Assembly: GCF_014863605.1 (NCBI RefSeq)
Contig: NZ_CP062252.1
Location: 310,001 to 374,000, forward strand
Direction of reading: 5' to 3'
DNA: 64,000 bases
DNA from: Pseudomonas allokribbensis
Lineage (GTDB): Bacteria > Pseudomonadota > Gammaproteobacteria > Pseudomonadales > Pseudomonadaceae
Shown here: positions 16,787 to 26,205 of the stretch, piece after piece
Numbering within the stretch: position 1 is the stretch's first letter
Layout of the letters: each line of letters opens with the position of its first letter
Made by a program: the position numbers and the translations under genes
The notes under the pieces: model-generated
Seen by the model: only the letters and a program-made list of their open reading frames with translations
What the model was told of the DNA's origin: nothing
The model's database searches: none

Positions 16787-19699
16787 ATGTCGTTCGCCAC
16801 GTTGATTCATCGCGCCAGTCTGCCAGGCCCACAGGTCGCTGCGGAGCAGGCGTTGCAGGTTCTGGCGCAGCATTACGGGCTGAACGGCACGTTGCAGGCA
16901 CTGGGTAGCCAGCAGGACCTCAACTATCGCGTGGACAGCGAGCGCGGGCGATTCGTGCTGAAAATCTGCCGGGGCGACTATTCGCTGGTGGAGTTGCAGG
17001 CCCAGCATGCTGGCCTGAAATATTTGGCCGAACACTGCGATGTCCATGTTCCCCGGGTCATCCCGGCCAATGACGGCCAGGACCTGTTGTCGCTGGAGAT
17101 CGGCGGTGAAGCGGTGCATGTGCGGTTGCTCGATTACATCGAAGGCCAGCCGCTGACGGCGCTCGATCATCTCGGCCACGAAGTCGTCGCCGGATTCGGC
17201 CGGCTCTGCGGTGAAATGGACCTGGCCCTGGCCGGGTTCGACCATCCGGGGCTCGTGCGCACGTTGCAATGGGATGCGCGCCACGCCAGTGCCCTGATCG
17301 AGCATTTGCTGCCGGTGATCGAGGATCAGCGCCAGCGCGCACTGATCGCCGAGGCCGCCGAACAGGCTGGTCGCCGTCTGCAACCGTTGCTGGAAAAGCT
17401 GCCGGTGCAGGCGATCCACATGGACATCACCGACGACAACGTGGTCTGGCAGCGTGATGCCCGGCGACACTGGCAGTTGCAGGGCGTCATCGATTTCGGT
17501 GATCTGGTGCGCACCTGGCGTATCACCGATCTGTCGGTCACCTGTGCGGCGTTGCTGCATCACGCCGGGGGCGATCCGTTCGTGATCCTGCCGGCAGTGC
17601 AGGCCTACCACGCGGTCAATCCGTTGCAACACGAAGAATTGCAGGCGCTGTGGCCGCTGATCGTGGCGCGCGCGGCGGTGCTGGTGCTCAGCGGCGAGCA
17701 ACAGGTCAGCATTGATCCGGGCAATACCTACAGCCGCGACAACCTTACTCATGAGTGGGAAATCTTCCGGGTCGCCACTTCGGTTCCGCTGGCGCTGATG
17801 GAGGCGGCGATTCTCTCTGCAGTCGAGCAGACGTTGCCGGCCATCGACAGTGAAGGCTTCGCGCCGTTGTTGCCCGGTCTGGTCGGGCGCGAGTTCGCGC
17901 TGATTGATCTGGGTGTGTTGAGCGCGCACTTCGAGGCGGGCAATTGGGAGCAATCGGGCATTGATCAACGTCTGTTGAACGAGGCCGCCGCCATCCACGG
18001 TCTGGCCGCCAGTCGATACGGGCAATACCGTCTGTCTCGTACCCGGCCTGACAGTGCCGAGGAGCCAGAAACATTCCCGCTGCACGTTGAGTTGCGCGTA
18101 CCTCAGGGTACGACGGTGGAAGCGCCGTTTGCGGGCGTTCTGCATCTGTCGGCTGACGGCGCGCTGCGACTCGATGGCCCGCAACTGAGCGTGCGCCTGT
18201 GGGGCGTGACGCCGTCGCTGCACAGCGGCGCGGCGCTGGTCAAAGGCCAGGTGCTGGGTTCGGTGGACGGTCCGCTGATTGTGCAACTGGTTCGCGATGC
18301 GCACCTGGAGGCACCGCTGTTCTGCACGCCGACCCGCGCGCTGGCGTGGCAGGCGCTGTCCCCATCGCCAGCGGCGCTGCTGGGCCTGGCCTGCGACGCG
18401 GAGCCGGAGCTGGATGCGAAAACCCTGCTGGCGCGCCGTGATGCCAGTTTCGCCCGCACCCAGAAACATTATTACGTCGACCCGCCGCGCATCGAGCGCG
18501 GCTGGCGCAATCACCTGATCGACATGCAGGGCCGTTCCTACCTCGACATGCTCAATAACGTCGCGGTGCTCGGGCACGGTCATCCGCGCATGGCCGCGGT
18601 TGCGAGCCGGCAGTGGTCGTTGCTCAACACGAACTCGCGGTTCAACTATGCGGCGGTCGCCGAGTTTTCCGAACGCTTGCTGAAACTGGCGCCGGAAGGC
18701 ATGGACCGAGTGTTTTTGGTCAACAGCGGCAGCGAGGCCAATGATCTGGCGATCCGTCTGGCCTGGGCCTACAGCGGCGGGCGCGACATGCTCAGTGTGC
18801 TGGAGGCCTATCACGGCTGGACGGTCGGCGCGGATGCAGTGTCGACCTCGATTGCCGACAACCCGCAGGCACTGAGCAGTCGTCCGGACTGGGTGCACCC
18901 GGTGACTGCGCCGAATATCTATCGTGGCGAATTCCGAGGCCTCGATTCGGCGCCGGACTACGTGCGCAGCGTCGAACACAACCTGGCCAAAATCGACGAG
19001 CAGAAGCGGCAACTGGCCGGGTTCATCTGCGAGCCGGTCTACGGCAATGCGGGCGGGATCTCGCTGCCGCCGGGCTATCTGAAAAAAGTCTATGAATTGG
19101 TGCGCGCCCGGGGCGGCGTGTGCATCGCCGACGAGGTGCAGGTCGGTTACGGGCGCATGGGCCACTTCTTCTGGGGCTTCGAAGAGCAAGGCGTGGTGCC
19201 GGACATCATCACCATGGCCAAGGGCATGGGCAACGGCCAGCCACTGGGCGCCGTGATCACCCGCCGGGAAATCGCCGAAGCGCTGGAAGCCGAGGGTTAC
19301 TTCTTCTCGTCCGCGGGCGGCAGTCCGGTGAGTTGCCAGGTCGGCATGGCCGTGCTCGATGTGATGGAAGAAGAAAAACTCTGGGAAAACGCCCAGGTGG
19401 TCGGCGGGCACTTCAAGCAGCGGCTGGAGGCATTGATCGATAAACATCCGCTGGTCGGTGCGGTGCATGGCTCGGGGTTCTATCTGGGGGTCGAACTGAT
19501 CCGCAATCGGCAGACCCTGGAGCCGGCAACCGAAGAAACCACGTTGCTGTGCGATCGCCTGCGAGAGCTGGGGATCTTCATGCAGCCGACCGGTGATGAC
19601 CTGAATATCCTCAAGATCAAACCGCCGATGGTCACTTCGCGTCAGAGCGTGGATTTCTTTGTCGACATGCTGTCGAAGGTGCTGGAAGAAGGCCTCTGA
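16787..19699 (+). CDS. Three-domain kinase / M23-like / class III aminotransferase
   Basis: A 970-residue fusion. Residues about 1-340 form an APH/choline-kinase-like phosphotransferase with the HxDxxxxN catalytic loop near H211 and an IDFGD metal motif. Residues about 440-530 resemble an M23/biotinyl-lipoyl-like beta domain (VEAPFAGVLHL). Residues about 540-970 are a class III PLP aminotransferase fold, with GSEAND and the PLP lysine near 812 in MAKGMGNG. Related fusions phosphorylate an amino alcohol such as hydroxylysine or ethanolamine and then act as phospho-lyases. The substrate here is not visible. No RBS stronger than GGGGTCG is present before the ATG. Confidence 0.85.
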   Translation: MSFATLIHRASLPGPQVAAEQALQVLAQHYGLNGTLQALGSQQDLNYRVDSERGRFVLKICRGDYSLVELQAQHAGLKYLAEHCDVHVPRVIPANDGQDLLSLEIGGEAVHVRLLDYIEGQPLTALDHLGHEVVAGFGRLCGEMDLALAGFDHPGLVRTLQWDARHASALIEHLLPVIEDQRQRALIAEAAEQAGRRLQPLLEKLPVQAIHMDITDDNVVWQRDARRHWQLQGVIDFGDLVRTWRITDLSVTCAALLHHAGGDPFVILPAVQAYHAVNPLQHEELQALWPLIVARAAVLVLSGEQQVSIDPGNTYSRDNLTHEWEIFRVATSVPLALMEAAILSAVEQTLPAIDSEGFAPLLPGLVGREFALIDLGVLSAHFEAGNWEQSGIDQRLLNEAAAIHGLAASRYGQYRLSRTRPDSAEEPETFPLHVELRVPQGTTVEAPFAGVLHLSADGALRLDGPQLSVRLWGVTPSLHSGAALVKGQVLGSVDGPLIVQLVRDAHLEAPLFCTPTRALAWQALSPSPAALLGLACDAEPELDAKTLLARRDASFARTQKHYYVDPPRIERGWRNHLIDMQGRSYLDMLNNVAVLGHGHPRMAAVASRQWSLLNTNSRFNYAAVAEFSERLLKLAPEGMDRVFLVNSGSEANDLAIRLAWAYSGGRDMLSVLEAYHGWTVGADAVSTSIADNPQALSSRPDWVHPVTAPNIYRGEFRGLDSAPDYVRSVEHNLAKIDEQKRQLAGFICEPVYGNAGGISLPPGYLKKVYELVRARGGVCIADEVQVGYGRMGHFFWGFEEQGVVPDIITMAKGMGNGQPLGAVITRREIAEALEAEGYFFSSAGGSPVSCQVGMAVLDVMEEEKLWENAQVVGGHFKQRLEALIDKHPLVGAVHGSGFYLGVELIRNRQTLEPATEETTLLCDRLRELGIFMQPTGDDLNILKIKPPMVTSRQSVDFFVDMLSKVLEEGL

Positions 19700-19712
19700 G
19701 CCTGTGATAGGT

Positions 19713-19744
19713 CGATTAATGCCGATTTGTATCGGCATTAATCG
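19713..19744. repeat. 14-bp inverted repeat between aminotransferase and aguA
   Basis: CGATTAATGCCGAT and ATCGGCATTAATCG pair perfectly around TTGT. It could terminate the upstream gene, although it has no U-tract, or be an operator for aguA. The following 130 bases are AT-rich and carry CGATATTTATCG, a smaller dyad. Confidence 0.45.
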
Positions 19745-19878
19745 GTAGATTCAAAAGCGATCATTTGTTTTTAGCTTTTAAAGTCGATATTTATCGTTTA
19801 TAAAGTCGCCATAGTCCGTCGTCCAAACCTGTTCGGCGCGTTGAACACCCTCGACCGTTCCCTGGAGTCCTGATCGAC

Positions 19879-20985
19879 ATGACCACCTTGAAAAGTACCC
19901 CACGCGCCGATGGCTTCCACATGCCGGCCGAATGGGCGCCGCAAACCCAGACCTGGATGATCTGGCCCGAGCGTCCGGACAACTGGCGTCTGGGCGGCAA
20001 GCCCGCGCAGGCCGCTCACGCCGCCGTGGCCAAGGCCATCGCGCGTTTCGAACCGGTGACCGTGGCGGTGTCCGCCGGCCAGTACGAAAACGCTCGCGCT
20101 CGCCTCGATGTACCGAATATCCGTGTGGTCGAGATGTCCAGCGATGACGCCTGGGTCCGCGACAGCGGCCCGACCTTCGTGATCAACAACAGCGGCGAAG
20201 TGCGCGGTGTGAACTGGGACTTCAACGCCTGGGGCGGCTTTGACGGCGGCCTGTATTCGCCGTGGAACCGTGATTCTCAGGTTGGCGGCAAGATCCTCGA
20301 GATCGAACGCAGACCACGCTACCGCACTGAAGGTTTCGTGCTTGAAGGCGGCTCGATTCACGTCGACGGCGAAGGCACCCTGATCACCACCGAAGAATGC
20401 CTGCTCAACCGCAATCGCAACCCGCACCTGGGCCGCGACGAAATCGAAGCGGTGCTCAGCGAAAACCTGTCGGTGGACAAGATCATCTGGCTGCCGGATG
20501 GCCTGTTCAACGACGAAACCGACGGCCATGTGGATAACTTCTGCTGCTACGTGCGTCCGGGCGAAGTGCTGCTGGCGTGGACCGACGATCCGCAGGATCC
20601 GAACTACCCGCGCTGCCAGGCTGCGATGAAAGTGCTGGAAAGCAGCACCGACGCCAAGGGCCGCCCGTTCACGGTGCACAAGATGCCGATTCCGGGGCCG
20701 CTGTTTGCCACCGAAGAAGAGTGCGCGGGCGTGGACCCGGTGGACGGCACTCAGGAGCGCAACCCGAGCGTGCGTCTGGCCGGTTCCTACGTGAACTTCC
20801 TGATCGTCAACGGCGGCATCATCGCACCGAGTTTCGACGATCCAATGGACGCCCCGGCCCGCGAAATCCTGCAGAACCTGTTCCCGCAACACGAAGTGGT
20901 GATGGTGCCGGGTCGTGAACTGTTACTGGGTGGCGGCAACATTCACTGCCTTACCCAACAGCAACCCGCGCCGCACAAAGAGTGA
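19879..20985 (+). CDS. aguA: Agmatine deiminase AguA
   Basis: A 368-residue enzyme of the guanidine-group-modifying fold that converts agmatine to N-carbamoylputrescine plus ammonia on the arginine decarboxylase route to putrescine. The catalytic cysteine is C357 in [11 protein letters not shown]. The [10 protein letters not shown] motif and the [13 protein letters not shown] block are present. The usual partner aguB (N-carbamoylputrescine amidase) is not adjacent. It is a single gene followed by a terminator. Confidence 0.95.
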   Translation: MTTLKSTPRADGFHMPAEWAPQTQTWMIWPERPDNWRLGGKPAQAAHAAVAKAIARFEPVTVAVSAGQYENARARLDVPNIRVVEMSSDDAWVRDSGPTFVINNSGEVRGVNWDFNAWGGFDGGLYSPWNRDSQVGGKILEIERRPRYRTEGFVLEGGSIHVDGEGTLITTEECLLNRNRNPHLGRDEIEAVLSENLSVDKIIWLPDGLFNDETDGHVDNFCCYVRPGEVLLAWTDDPQDPNYPRCQAAMKVLESSTDAKGRPFTVHKMPIPGPLFATEEECAGVDPVDGTQERNPSVRLAGSYVNFLIVNGGIIAPSFDDPMDAPAREILQNLFPQHEVVMVPGRELLLGGGNIHCLTQQQPAPHKE

Positions 20986-21054
20986 GTGCGGATGTAACAG
21001 CTTGAGTTGATTGAAAAATCGACCGGGCAGTCATTTGTTGCCCACGCTTGAAGA

Positions 21055-21090
21055 GAAACCCGCAGCCCGTCAGGACTGCGGGTTTCTTTA
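21055..21090 (+). terminator. Rho-independent terminator of aguA
   Basis: The stem GAAACCCGCAG / CTGCGGGTTTC (11 bp) encloses a 10-base loop and is followed by TTTA, 70 bases after the aguA stop. Confidence 0.8.
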
Positions 21091-21230
21091 TGTCCGCTGG
21101 TCGACAATTTCACTACGTTGGCATAGCTCTTGTATCGCTCATGACGCACTAGGGAGGGGGGAGAACTTCAACAGTTCTGTCATAAACCTTGGATAACGTA
21201 GCCGCTCACGAACGGGGAGAGAGCGCTGAA

Positions 21231-21443
21231 ATGAACGCCGAAGTGAACGTAATCAGCGAGCGGACGTTGCATCCCATGGCTGTAAATAGTGAGTCGCTCC
21301 AGATTGTCGCGCACTGGTTGAAATCCAATGGAACGCGTCAGATCAGGGAACCTGATCCGCGCCGGATGATGATCGAGCGTTACCCCGCTGGCCTGTTCAG
21401 CGAGGCCGAACTGGACGCATTGTGGGATGTGATGGAAGGATAA
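21231..21443 (+). CDS. Small conserved-looking hypothetical protein
   Basis: A 70-residue protein starting at an ATG preceded by GGGGAGAGAG. It is soluble and acidic, with the C-terminal helix FSEAELDALWDVMEG. I do not recognise the family. The frame could also start at TTG 21189, but that has no RBS. It is followed by a strong bidirectional terminator shared with the TonB receptor. Codon use is normal for the chromosome. Confidence 0.6.
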   Translation: MNAEVNVISERTLHPMAVNSESLQIVAHWLKSNGTRQIREPDPRRMMIERYPAGLFSEAELDALWDVMEG

Positions 21444-21463
21444 GAAGAACAAACAAGGATTGT

Positions 21464-21496
21464 AAAAAGCGCTGCCGGGATGGCAGCGCTTTTTTT
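21464..21496. terminator. Bidirectional rho-independent terminator
   Basis: AAAAGCGCTGCC / GGCAGCGCTTTT is a 12-bp stem with a GGGAT loop. A T-run follows on the plus strand and an A-run precedes it. It serves the small plus-strand gene and the minus-strand TonB receptor. Confidence 0.85.
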
Positions 21497-21507
21497 ATGG
21501 GCGTGAA

Positions 21508-23607
21508 TCAGAAGCTGTAGGTGCCGGTCATGACCAGGCTGCGTGGTGCGCCTGGCTGGATCTGGAAGGCGCTGGTGGCCGACGAGTAATACTCGCGGTC
21601 GGTGATGTTGTTCAGCGCTGCGCGCAAGTCCCAGTCCTTGTGGCGGTAGCCGACCAGGGCGTCCCAGCGACCGTAGCCCGGCAACACGGTGGTGTTGGTG
21701 TTGTCGGCGTAACGCTGACCGACCAGGGTCAGACCGGTTTCGCCGTACCAGCCCATCTCCGGTTTCCAGGTCAGGAACAGGCTGCCGTTGTGCTTGGCGA
21801 CGTTGTTGACGCGTTTGCCTTCCAGGCCGTTGTTGTCCTTCTCGATGGTCGCGTCCTGCACACCAACGCCACCGCGCACGTACCAGTTGCCGACGATCTT
21901 GCCAGTACCGGTCAGTTCGATCCCGCGCGAGCGCTGCAAACCGCTCATCACGGTCAGCGTCGGATCGACCGGGTCGGTGGTGCGGCGGTTGTAGAGTTCC
22001 AGCTCGTAGACGGCGAGGGTGGTGCTCAGGCGATCGTCGAGCCAGTCGCTCTTGACGCCGATTTCCTTTTGCTTGGTCAGCTCCGGGCTCAGGTCGTTGG
22101 TGTTGCCGGCCGCGCCGGGGGTGATACCGATCAGACCGCCGCCAACCGGCGAAAACGTCTTGGTCCATGAAGCGTAGAACGAGTGATTCTGCAGCGGCGT
22201 CCAGACCACGCCGAAACGCGGGCTGGTGCTGTGGCTGTCGCGGTCCTCGGAGATGTTGCGCAGTTTGTTGGTCGACTCGATATCGAAAGTGTCGTAGCGC
22301 AGACCGGCCAGCAGTTGCCATTCATCGTTCAGGCGCAGTTGATCCTGAACATAGATCGCGCGGCTTTCGACTTCGGTGTGGCTGCTGCTCGACACCTGCA
22401 TGCGCCCGGTGTGGCGCTGGCTGCGATCCGGGTTGTACAGATCCAGCGACGGCACCGGTTGGGTGCCACGGCCGGTGGCCGCGTTGTACAGGGTCGGGTC
22501 GCGGCGCTGGCTGCCGGTTTCGATTCCGGTCAGCAGTCGATGTTCGAGGCCGAAGGTATCGAAGCCGCCTTCCAGTTCGACGTTGTTGAACACGTTGCGG
22601 GTGGTCAGGTCCTGTTGCCAGTGCTGGCGGGTGACCTTGTTGGTCTTCGCATCGAAGCCGGTGAGGTAGGTGTTGTCGAAATCGCTGTCGAGCTTGAACA
22701 CACCGAGCGTGTGGCGCAGTTGCCAGTTGTCGTTGATTTCATAGCTCAGTTTCGAGCGCAGGGACTGCGTCTTGTCGTCGATGAAATCGTGATCGTTGCC
22801 GTAGGTCGTGTCCCGGCCGACATCCGCCGGACGTCCACCGACCCCGGGAATGCCGCGATCCGGCGTGCGGTTGTAGCGGCTGTATTCGTATTGCACCAGC
22901 CAGTTCAGGTCAGGGGTAAGCTGCCAGCTCATCGACGGCGCGAACAGTTTGCGGTTGCCGCTCACGCCGTCGCGGAAGCTGTTCTCGTCCATGTTGCCCA
23001 TGTTCAGGCGCAGGCTGATGTTTTCGCTCGGGTCGGCGCTGAGGTCGGCGTACAGGCTGCGCAGATCTTCGCTGCCGCCCTGGGCCTCAATGGTCGAGCG
23101 GCGGCCGGCCTCGGGCGCCTTGCTCACCCGGTTGACGATCCCGCCCTGGCTGCCACGGCCGTACAGCACGGCGGCGGGGCCCTTGAGCACTTCGACGCGT
23201 TCGATGTTGTGCAGATCGCGCTTGTACTGGCTGTCGTCGCGGATGCCGTCCAGATAGAAGTCGTTGCTGGCGTCGAAACCACGGATGCGCAGGCTGTCGA
23301 AGCGCGTGTCGCCTCCGCCGCTGACGTTGGGAATCCCGCTCAGGGCATCTTCGATGTCATTGACGCCGTAATCCGCAACGTTGGCGGTCTTGATCGAATC
23401 GATCGCCTGCGGCACGTAACGCACGGGGGTGGACGTGCGGGTTGCGGTGTTGCTGACCTTTACGCGCGGGTCGTCGGCCTGCGCTTCAGCACTGATCGAA
23501 GTGGTGGGAAGTTCGGTCGCGGAGTAAGCGAAACCGGAGGACAAAAAGGCAGAAAGCCCAAGCGTGACGGGCGTGAGACGGAACGGGGCAGGCATTGAAA
23601 AGCGCAT
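21508..23607 (-). CDS. TonB-dependent siderophore receptor (catecholate type)
   Basis: A 699-residue outer-membrane receptor. The signal peptide covers about residues 1-29. The plug domain (about 55-165) contains VPQAIDSI, LRIRGFDASNDFYLDGIRD and RVEVLKGPAAVLYGRG. A 22-strand beta barrel follows, ending in the C-terminal aromatic signature (GTYSF). It imports ferric siderophores with TonB energy. The length and plug sequence resemble the Fiu/catecholate group. A Fur-box match lies just upstream, so iron repression is likely. The second ATG (residue 5) is an equally possible start. Confidence 0.9.
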   Translation of the reverse strand: MRFSMPAPFRLTPVTLGLSAFLSSGFAYSATELPTTSISAEAQADDPRVKVSNTATRTSTPVRYVPQAIDSIKTANVADYGVNDIEDALSGIPNVSGGGDTRFDSLRIRGFDASNDFYLDGIRDDSQYKRDLHNIERVEVLKGPAAVLYGRGSQGGIVNRVSKAPEAGRRSTIEAQGGSEDLRSLYADLSADPSENISLRLNMGNMDENSFRDGVSGNRKLFAPSMSWQLTPDLNWLVQYEYSRYNRTPDRGIPGVGGRPADVGRDTTYGNDHDFIDDKTQSLRSKLSYEINDNWQLRHTLGVFKLDSDFDNTYLTGFDAKTNKVTRQHWQQDLTTRNVFNNVELEGGFDTFGLEHRLLTGIETGSQRRDPTLYNAATGRGTQPVPSLDLYNPDRSQRHTGRMQVSSSSHTEVESRAIYVQDQLRLNDEWQLLAGLRYDTFDIESTNKLRNISEDRDSHSTSPRFGVVWTPLQNHSFYASWTKTFSPVGGGLIGITPGAAGNTNDLSPELTKQKEIGVKSDWLDDRLSTTLAVYELELYNRRTTDPVDPTLTVMSGLQRSRGIELTGTGKIVGNWYVRGGVGVQDATIEKDNNGLEGKRVNNVAKHNGSLFLTWKPEMGWYGETGLTLVGQRYADNTNTTVLPGYGRWDALVGYRHKDWDLRAALNNITDREYYSSATSAFQIQPGAPRSLVMTGTYSF

Positions 23608-23639
23608 CCGGAAGGGTGGAAGAATTCGAGTGCGCGAAT

Positions 23640-23658
23640 GGTAATGCTTTGCATTTGC
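23640..23658 (-). promoter_or_regulatory. Probable Fur box
   Basis: On the minus strand, GCAAATGCAAAGCATTACC matches the 19-bp Fur consensus GATAATGATAATCATTATC at 13 of 19 positions. It sits 33 bases before the TonB receptor start. Confidence 0.6.
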
Positions 23659-23849
23659 TTCCGTTAATTATTCCGGAAAAGTTCCGTGGTTTGATTGTGT
23701 CAATTTGTTTCGTGTCTGTTTCAAGACTGTCACGGGACTCACAACAAGCGCATTCGACCGATTGCCGAAACAGACTGAAAGCCATTCCGGCGTTTTTCTG
23801 CAACGGCCGAGGGACTAACGTGGCCGCCATCGATTTCCGGAGTTTTCAG

Positions 23850-24518
23850 ATGATCCTTCACTACATCTACGACCCTCTGTGCGGCTGGTGCTATGGCGCC
23901 AAACCGTTGGTACAAGCCGCACAACAAGTGCTGCCGGTGATCGCCCACGCGGGCGGTATGATGACCGGTGCCAACCGCCAGAGTGTTTCACCGCAACTGC
24001 GCAATTACGTGATGCCTCACGACCGACGCATCGCCGAATACACCGGACAGCCGTTTGGCGAAGCCTATTTCGAAGGTCTGTTGCGCGATCACACGGCGGT
24101 TTTTGATTCCGCGCCACCGATTGCTGCTGTCATGGCAGCAGAAAGCATCGATGAGCGTGGCCTGGAACTGCTTGGCCGTTTGCAAACCGCACACTATGTA
24201 GAAGGCCGGCGTATTGCCGATGAAGCCGTGCTCGTGGAGTGCGCGGCAGAGATGGGCTACGAGGCGGATACGTTCCTCAAAACCCTCAAAGCGACTGACA
24301 CCGATCAACACATAAAGAACAGCCGCGCATTGTTGGCGAAACTCGGTGGCCAAGGCTTTCCGACCTTTGCGCTGGAACAGGACGGGCAGTTCACCCTGAT
24401 CGATATCGGCCCGTGGCTCGGCAAACCGCAGGCCTTTGCACAGTGGTTGAGCGAGTCGATTCCGTCGGCACCATCGGCGCAAACCTTGCCGGTTTGCGGC
24501 CTCGACGGTTGCGCGTGA
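23850..24518 (+). CDS. DsbA-family thioredoxin-fold protein
   Basis: A 222-residue cytoplasmic (no signal peptide) DsbA-like oxidoreductase/isomerase with the active-site motif CGWC at residues 11-14, directly after a beta strand. The helical insert and the cis-Pro region GGQGFPTFAL (about residue 172) are visible. An extra Cys-x4-Cys pair lies at the very C-terminus (PVCGLDGCA). The RBS is CCGGAG, 7 bases before the ATG. It is divergent from the TonB receptor, with which it shares a promoter region of about 240 bases. Confidence 0.85.
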   Translation: MILHYIYDPLCGWCYGAKPLVQAAQQVLPVIAHAGGMMTGANRQSVSPQLRNYVMPHDRRIAEYTGQPFGEAYFEGLLRDHTAVFDSAPPIAAVMAAESIDERGLELLGRLQTAHYVEGRRIADEAVLVECAAEMGYEADTFLKTLKATDTDQHIKNSRALLAKLGGQGFPTFALEQDGQFTLIDIGPWLGKPQAFAQWLSESIPSAPSAQTLPVCGLDGCA

Positions 24519-24622
24519 GACGGCATCAAAATCCCTGATTACAGGCGTTTCCCTGCACGCAGCCATCGAAAAATTTACTTTTTTTAGACGATTTTTGCCT
24601 ATTTAAAGACGATTCTTGAAAT

Positions 24623-24653
24623 TGACACATTGTTCAGGGCGCGGCTACGATTC
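24623..24653 (+). promoter_or_regulatory. Sigma-70-type promoter upstream of porin leader
   Basis: TTGACA (24623-24628) and a TACGAT-like -10 about 18 bases later. Transcription would start near 24660, about 40 bases before an intrinsic terminator. Confidence 0.5.
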
Positions 24654-24659
24654 GGCCCA

Positions 24660-24736
24660 ACGCCTGTGGCCAACCGCCATGACTCAAAAATAATAAGAAG
24701 GCCCGCCACGACTTTGTCGTGGGCGGGCCTTTTTGT
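24660..24736 (+). ncRNA. Candidate sRNA or attenuated leader before the porin
   Basis: The predicted transcript starts near 24660. It contains a tiny frame, ATG-ACT-CAA-AAA-TAA (24679-24693), then AATAATAAGAA, which fits the A-rich AANAANAA pattern used by Hfq/Crc in Pseudomonas. It ends in a terminator hairpin (24698-24735). It is either a short independent RNA or a transcription attenuator for the porin, which begins 80 bases further on. Confidence 0.4.
24698..24735 (+). terminator. Rho-independent terminator in porin leader
   Basis: AAGGCCCGCCACGAC pairs with GTCGTGGGCGGGCCTT (one bulged G) around TTT and is followed by TTTTT. It lies upstream of, not behind, the porin gene. The preceding DsbA-like gene ends 180 bases before. 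Confidence 0.8.
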
Positions 24737-24816
24737 TTCGGGGTGAAAAAAGAGTGCATTAGCGCCGTTTCAGCCGTTCGACACAGCGCGTTTCAACCCG
24801 TAATAAGGAAAACAAA

Positions 24817-26103
24817 ATGTTGAACAAGCGGATCAGTCTGATCGCATTGGGGATGTTGAGCGCCACTCAGGCCATGGCTAACGACCAGGCAGAGTCCAAG
24901 GGTTTTGTTGAAGACAGCAGCCTCAAAGTGCTGCTGCGCAATGCCTATATCAATCGTGACTATAAAGACGGCAACAAGGACAAATCCGAGTGGGGCCAGG
25001 CGGCCATCGGTACGTTCTCGTCCGGTTTCACCCAGGGCACCGTCGGTGTCGGTGTGGACGCATTCGGTCTGTACGCCCTGAACCTGGAGCGCAGCGAAGA
25101 TCGCAGCGGCGCCCAAGGTATCGACTTCTTCAAGAAGGGCGATAGCGGCCACCCGGCCAATGACCTGTCCAAGGGCGGCGCAGCGGTGAAATTCCGCCTG
25201 TCCAACACCACCCTGACTTACGGTGACCAGATGCCGGCCCTGCCGGTGCTGAACTACGACAACTCGCGTCTGCTGCCGGAAAGCTACACCGGTACCTTGA
25301 TCACTTCCAAAGAGATCAAAGGTCTGCAACTGGATGCCGGTCGTTTCACTGCCGAATCGCGCAAAAGCGCTGAAGGCCGTGACAGCGGTGGTCTGAAGTC
25401 GATCAACGTGTTGGGCGGTAGCTACCAGTTCACTGAACAGTTCAAGGCTGCGCTGTACGCTTCCGACGTCGAAGACGTGCTGAAGAAGCAATACGTGAAC
25501 GCCAACTACGTGTTCCCGATCGACAAGGATCAGTCCCTGACCCTGGACTTCAACGGTTACCGCACCAAGCTGGACAACTCCTATGTCCGCGAAAACGGTG
25601 TGACCGGCGACGACAACAAGATCTGGAGCCTGGCAGCGACCTTCGCTACCGGCCCGCACTCGTTCACCGTGGCGCACCAGCGTTCCACCGGCGACAGCAA
25701 CCTGGGTTACGCCTATGGCGGCTACCAGAAAGGTCAGGGTCGCGTGGGTGACGGTGGCAACACCATCTACCTGGCCAACTCCTACTGGTCGGACTTCAAC
25801 GCTGAAGACGAGCGCAGCTGGCAGTTGGGCTACGGCCTGGACTTCGGCGCATTCGGCGTACCGGGTCTGAGCTACAACTTCGCTTATGTGCGTGGCGACA
25901 ACATCACCACGTCCACCAGCGAAGGCGGCACCGAGCGCGAAATCTTCAACCAGTTCAAGTACGTCGTGCAAAGTGGCCCGGCCAAAGACCTGAGCGTGAA
26001 ACTGCGCAGCTCGATCCTGCGTGTTTCGCAGAAATCCAGCGAATACAACGTCAGCGGCAACGAGCTGCGTGTGTTCGTGGATTACCCGATCAACATCTTC
26101 TGA
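24817..26103 (+). CDS. OprD-family outer-membrane porin
   Basis: A 428-residue porin of the OprD/OpdP superfamily. The signal peptide is cut after AMA (residue 21). The mature start DQAESKGFVEDSSLKVLLRN and the block SEWGQAAIGTFSSGFTQGTVGVGVDAFGLYALNL are typical, and the barrel ends in a C-terminal Phe (PINIF). Members take up amino acids, peptides or organic acids. The substrate cannot be told here. The RBS is AAGGAA before the ATG. An attenuator-like terminator lies in the leader and a strong terminator follows. Confidence 0.93.
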   Translation: MLNKRISLIALGMLSATQAMANDQAESKGFVEDSSLKVLLRNAYINRDYKDGNKDKSEWGQAAIGTFSSGFTQGTVGVGVDAFGLYALNLERSEDRSGAQGIDFFKKGDSGHPANDLSKGGAAVKFRLSNTTLTYGDQMPALPVLNYDNSRLLPESYTGTLITSKEIKGLQLDAGRFTAESRKSAEGRDSGGLKSINVLGGSYQFTEQFKAALYASDVEDVLKKQYVNANYVFPIDKDQSLTLDFNGYRTKLDNSYVRENGVTGDDNKIWSLAATFATGPHSFTVAHQRSTGDSNLGYAYGGYQKGQGRVGDGGNTIYLANSYWSDFNAEDERSWQLGYGLDFGAFGVPGLSYNFAYVRGDNITTSTSEGGTEREIFNQFKYVVQSGPAKDLSVKLRSSILRVSQKSSEYNVSGNELRVFVDYPINIF

Positions 26104-26130
26104 TGATCGGTTAAGGCTGCGAAACGCCAT

Positions 26131-26164
26131 AAAAAACCCCGACTGGTTCGGGGTTTTTTTTTGA
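26131..26164 (+). terminator. Rho-independent terminator of the porin gene
   Basis: AAAAAACCCCGA / TCGGGGTTTTTT forms a 12-bp stem around CTGGT with a long T-run. The preceding A-run also lets it work on the minus strand. Confidence 0.88.
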
Positions 26165-26205
26165 CGTTTTTTGAAAAAAAAGCATAAAAACCCGTGTTTT
26201 TGTCA

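Noticed and set aside
16550..19738. 1062-residue minus-strand open frame
   Set aside because: It is a shadow of the kinase/aminotransferase gene; its composition is nonsense-like and it crosses into rmlC.
22183..23598. 471-residue plus-strand frame
   Set aside because: It is antisense to the TonB receptor, which has plug, barrel, signal peptide and Fur box.
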